From NCBI GenBank assembly GCA_003116975.1, contig BGKB01000062.1, forward strand, positions 355,338-419,337: a stretch of 64,000 bases of DNA. The letters run 5' to 3'. Under the pieces are notes generated by a model. The model did no database searches, had not been told where the DNA came from, and worked only from the letters and a program-made list of their open reading frames with translations. Below, piece by piece: positions 60,298 through 64,000 of the stretch (position 1 is its first letter; the number at the start of each line of letters is the position of its first letter). Made by a program: the position numbers and the translations under genes. This stretch comes from Aurantiochytrium sp. KH105. Taxonomy: Eukaryota > Sar > Bigyra > Thraustochytrida > Thraustochytriidae.

Positions 60298-60508
60298 GCG
60301 CCTGCGCCCTCTCCCTGCGACGCGCGCGACGCCTCGCCGCAAAGAGAAAGGCGGCCTCGGCCCGCAGACCGGAATCGAAGCGGCAAGCAGCGGAGGAGGG
60401 CAGGGAAAGAGGCGAAGAGGGAAGGCAGGCAGGAAGAGGGAGGAGGCAGACGAGACAAGAAGAGGGAGCGAGAAGAAGGGGAGACAGGGACGCTCGGCCC
60501 GCGAGACG

Positions 60509-60562
60509 GATCTGAGACAGGCAGGCAGACAGACAGATCTGAGACAGACAGATCTGAGACAG
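60509..60562. repeat. Three copies of GATCTGAGACAG
   Basis: Exact copies start at 60509, 60536 and 60551, separated by GCAGGCAGACAGACA-like spacers; in the presumed 5' leader or promoter of the eight-span gene. Confidence 0.85.
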
Positions 60563-60989
60563 GCAGGCAGACGGAGCTCCTCGAGGCGCGGCGCGGAGCA
60601 GCGAGCCGCCTCGCCGCAGCGGCCGCAGCGCGCGGGGAGGCGAGGAGGAGACGCGGGGAGGGAGAGACGGGGCGCGCAGGCCGGCCCGAGGGGAGGAGGA
60701 GGAGAGAGAGTGCAGTGGAGATCGGGTTTGAAATCGGGGAGGGAGCCCCGTGAGGCTCTGTATCCGTTCGCCTCGTTCGGCTGCGCGTCGGGCGACAAAG
60801 CCGCCTGGAACGCGGCGCGGACGACGCGACGCGACGCGGAGCGAGGACAGCAGGCGCAGGCGCGAAGCAGCGAAGAAGGAGGTAGGCGAAGCAGCCGGTT
60901 GAGCTTTGCTTGGAGGAAAGCCGAGCGAGCGTCTATCGTTGGTTGTCTTTCTAACGTGGACAAACAAAGGCCAAAGCGAAGAGCCAAAC

Positions 60990-62148
60990 ATGGTCGCCGT
61001 GCACTGCCTCTTGGTGTCCCTGAACGTCACGGCGACGTGCGTGGCGATTGTGGCTCTGGGCTGCGTGGTCGTCTCCGCGTACGTGTGGAACACGGACCTG
61101 TCGAATGTGATTCTTCCCAACGAGAGCTCTTCCTCAGGCTCGTCAGAAAGTGAATATGTTGGCGCAGAGGTCCCTGCGTACGCGGCGACCTTGGCTTTTT
61201 CTTCCGTCCTTTTCATCGTGTCCCTCGTTGGCATCTATGGCGCTCTTCGACGCATGCGATCTGCGATCTTTGCTTTTGTTTCATGTACGTTTGTCCCGAG
61301 TAAAAGAGGAGAAAAAGTGGTGAGAGAAGCTCGACTTCTGCATCGCTGGCAGATCAGGAACTAACTTGTGTTGACGCCTCCTACTTTTTGAATTTGTGAG
61401 AACTTGCTTTGACAATGCAGTGGGTCTCATCGCAATTACATTTCAGCTCATCGCGCTCGCGGTTCTTCTCGCGCAAACGCTGGACAATTCGACCTGGCAG
61501 ACCGACTTGACGTCAATCTCAAGTGTAGCGCTCTTTATTGCTTCAGGGGTCGAGCTCTTTCTCATTTTCTTCGTGCTAGTGCTATTGTGTGTTGACCCAC
61601 ACGGAAAATCCATCTACGAGGAAGACCTTTCGTGGTGTGGGCCAGACTACGTGACCATGTACATTTCAGGCGCTTCTTTTGTGAATGCAGCCTTGGCAGG
61701 CATCTTGTTTGCCATCACCGTGGGAGAATCGGTGCGGTCTATCATGCCAGATATTGACGGCCCGACGTTTGGCGAGATTAGCGGGCTCAGCATCTCTCTC
61801 TACGTGCTGATTGTCTCGAGCGGCATCAACCTGTTGGTGAGCGCGCTCGGTTTCTTTGGCGCAAGGTGTCACAGTTTCTGGAAGCTCACCTCGTACATGG
61901 TCGTTAACATGGTCTGCATTGCGCTGCAGGTCTCTAGCGCCTTGGTTATTCTGATTGAGAGCAACGAGGCTCGGCTCGCCGGCGCGGAGGACGACACCAC
62001 GGATTTGGATGACGCACAGCTGGGGCAAATCCTTCTCATTGCTGCAATCTCTCTCATCTTTTCCGTCTTTCAGTTCGGCACAAGCTTCATGGTTGGTCTT
62101 GTCATGGTCACCGACAAGGACTCTGTCTTTGTCGCAGACTACGTATAA
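60990..62148 (+). CDS. Eight-span membrane protein, duplicated tetraspan-like unit (one intron)
   Basis: Exon 1 is 60990-61284 and exon 2 is 61421-62148; joined they give 340 residues in one frame, the split codon coding Leu99 inside a membrane helix. Hydrophobic segments lie at about 7-33, 65-86, 90-117, 131-155, 175-200, 220-246, 252-278 and 300-328. The halves look alike: helix 2 ends V-S-L-V-G-I-Y-G-A and helix 6 ends V-S-A-L-G-F-F-G-A, the small-residue pattern of tetraspanin helix 2. This suggests a duplicated four-helix unit. The Cys-Cys-Gly of true tetraspanins is absent. The first loop is Ser-rich with N-x-S/T sites. Function is unknown; membrane organisation or transport are possible. 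ATG 60990 is preceded by a long GC-rich leader. Confidence 0.8.
61285..61420 (+). other. Intron (136 nt, GT-AG)
   Basis: Donor GTACGT at 61285 and acceptor TGCAG at 61416-61420, phase 1. Reading through instead of splicing ends exon 1 at a stop near 61362, whereas splicing restores a continuous hydrophobic helix. The only intron I can support in the window. Confidence 0.8.
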
Positions 62149-64000
62149 ATGAATGCGTTGCGAGGCATGACAGCATGGGTGCGAAAGAGGGTCATGCACC
62201 AACATTTGAAAGACTATGCATGAGTAGTAAAGTAAGCTGGCCGGGAGGGTGGGCACTTGCACTGCGCATCACTCATGATTCAACTACGGAAACTCACGAC
62301 GTTTCCAAACTTCTCAAGGCTTTGCGGCGCTCGCAACGATAGACACCAGTACACAGACGGCTTCACAGACAGACAGATTCCCCACACATTCAAAAGAAAG
62401 AGGAATATTTATATAGTGGCAAGAGAAGACAAGCTTTTATCTTCTTGTGGGAAAAGAGCTTTTGTTCCCTTGCGTGAATCTACGAGCTGAGGCAATAATT
62501 ACTCTTAAGGGACCGGTGTTCCGGATCGAGCGTAAAACATGTTCAAACAATCATTTTTAGAAAATGGGCTGGCAATTGACAGCCAGAGGTTGTGGGGTAA
62601 GGAAATGACGTGGTCAGACTTCGGCGCCAGAAGAGCGAGGAGGTCAACTTCGTATCCATATGAATCAACACTTTCTTGACCGCGCACTTTCCAACCCAAA
62701 ATTCAGGGAAGTCTAACCCCTGCAGGTGGCGTGGGCAAAGTAAATGCCGACCACGCTTTCACGACGAGGCAAACTAAGGCGGAACTCGAAGTTTACGCTC
62801 AAGACAAAAAAAGGCAAGTCGCATTCGGACAGACCCGAATTTACTGTGGCGATCTTTGCAAGAAAATCAATTTGACCTTCAATAAGAAGAGAGAGAGACA
62901 TGACAGTTTAAGGCCTAAATTCTCGATTAACGATTTCATGCTTGCGTCGCTCAATCTTGATCCGAGACGAGACTAAGAAGTGTGGATGCTGTTTTCCGAA
63001 AGGGCTGTTTGCACTTGGCTCAACGAGAAATGTTAAATGTCGGAAGCAATGAAAAGAAGCTAGGTTTGTATACAGTCTCGATCAATCTCGCAATTGCCAA
63101 CAGCGAGTGACTTTGCACGCGTTCAAAAGTGTGGAGTGGTTCGTTCGTCTTGACGCTATGACACGACAAAGATCTTGAAGAGGAGAAGGTACTTTTTCAT
63201 ATCTTCTGCATTTTCGGTTCACTTGGCTTTTGCCTTAAACTCCAAAGGGTTGATTGGGATCACTACGATTTTTAGGACCAAGATGAAAAACCAATGCGAA
63301 AAGGAAAAGGAAGGGAGGGAGTCACAGACAACCACTTTCCACCGTCATTTATTTATGCTACTTGCCGAATCTGCTGCTAATATTGGTTCTGAAAGTCTGC
63401 AAAAGCGATAAAAGCACGTCTTGCCGTACCGTACCGCAAAACTTTTCGCCGCATTCTCATTCACAACAACTCAAAACGTTCTCTGACTCCACGTTGCTCG
63501 CTGATTCGACATGTCTCGTATTTATACTAAGCACAACGGTATAAGTAGCAGACAATGATGGATGAATGAGCTCCGTTGACCGCTCGCAAGTGATTTACGC
63601 ACATCATATCATGCAGGAAAGACTGGATTTGATTGAATGAAGCGCAACGCCTTCTTTCCAACCTAAAGTTCGCTCGCTGGTCGAATTTGGACTGGAATCT
63701 CACGACATCTTTCACGTCTCTCATTTGATTGCTCGTCTGCGCGCTGCTAGTCTAAGGCGCACGTGGGAACCGGCGGCAGCGCCGCGCGTGGAGCCGTGGG
63801 GACGCCCACGAACTTGCGCGTGCGCCTGATTGCCGTCGGTGGTTGGGAAAGCAATCAGAAAAGATCATTGATTGCTCATTGCTATCTTGGCTATAGACAA
63901 GGCTAGCAAACCAGCAGAGAAAACGGGTCTTTGACTCATTCGTGTGCGCCACGTACTAATTAATCCCAAGCCTTAAACGCCCAACACGACTTAGACTAAA
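62149..64000. other. 3' flank, no gene supported
   Basis: About 1.85 kb of AT-richer sequence with only short frames (about 60-80 codons) and no repeat of note. A GC-rich island at about 63755-63835 stands out and might belong to a gene beyond the window edge; I see no start or domain to support that. Confidence 0.5.

Larger units (their letters stand above)
59938..60989. promoter_or_regulatory. Intergenic region and leader of eight-span protein gene
   Basis: About 1.05 kb between a stop and the next same-strand start. It holds a CCCT run (60266-60297), three GATCTGAGACAG copies (60509-60562), and long GA-rich stretches. Minus-strand frames across it are Ser/Pro/Arg/Cys low complexity. No gene is supported. 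Confidence 0.6.

Noticed and set aside
60142-61234. Long minus-strand frames upstream of the eight-span gene
   Set aside because: Cys/Ser/Pro/Arg low complexity from GA-rich repeats and antisense to exon 1.
63755-63835. GC-rich island as an exon of the next gene
   Set aside because: Only about 27 codons, no start, splice support or domain.

Overview
The window reads as nuclear DNA of a GC-rich protist. The genes are clearly eukaryotic: ATG2, Pescadillo, tubulin cofactor B, a KNL2/M18BP1-type centromere protein and a D-amino-acid oxidase with a peroxisomal tail. Most are long and uninterrupted; the only intron I can support is a 136-nt GT-AG intron in the eight-span membrane protein. A surface protein with a Pro-Thr stalk of the PTxxPTxxP kind, common in stramenopiles, together with GC-rich compact genes and abundant simple repeats, suggests a labyrinthulomycete (thraustochytrid). 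That placement is inference; no rRNA or other marker is present.

Left block (1-14.8 kb): a gene end cut by the window edge, a D-amino-acid oxidase (1431-2519, +), a PLP aminotransferase converging on it (2769-4049, -), a 2349-residue ATG2 (5006-12055, +) and an unrecognised Q/N-rich nuclear-type protein (12384-14768, -).

Middle (14.8-39.3 kb): about 24.5 kb in which I can support no gene. It is packed with simple repeats, mostly tetranucleotides (GGCT, AAGC, CATC, AACG, GGAC, ACGC) plus long CAG/CTG runs, a 16-bp minisatellite and G/C homopolymers. A 14-base run of N marks an assembly gap at 15061-15074.

Right block (39.3-62.1 kb): a type I membrane protein (-), a WW/EF-hand/pseudokinase protein (+), TBCB (-), Pescadillo (+), a SANTA+SANT KNL2/M18BP1 homologue (-), a protein with a TPxR array (+), a MYND-finger protein with an FKBP-like tail (-), a long EF-hand protein (+) and a spliced eight-span membrane protein (+). 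The last 1.9 kb holds no gene I can support.

Genes alternate strand almost without exception, giving short convergent ends (13-335 nt) and longer divergent promoters (about 350-960 nt). The gene-free stretch lies between two minus-strand genes, where the alternation would predict a plus-strand transcription unit.

Points of most interest: the centromere-licensing homologue and its divergent neighbour with a cluster of CDK-type sites, the WW/EF-hand pseudokinase, the MYND/FKBP-like fusion, the internally duplicated eight-span protein, and the repeat-rich gene desert.
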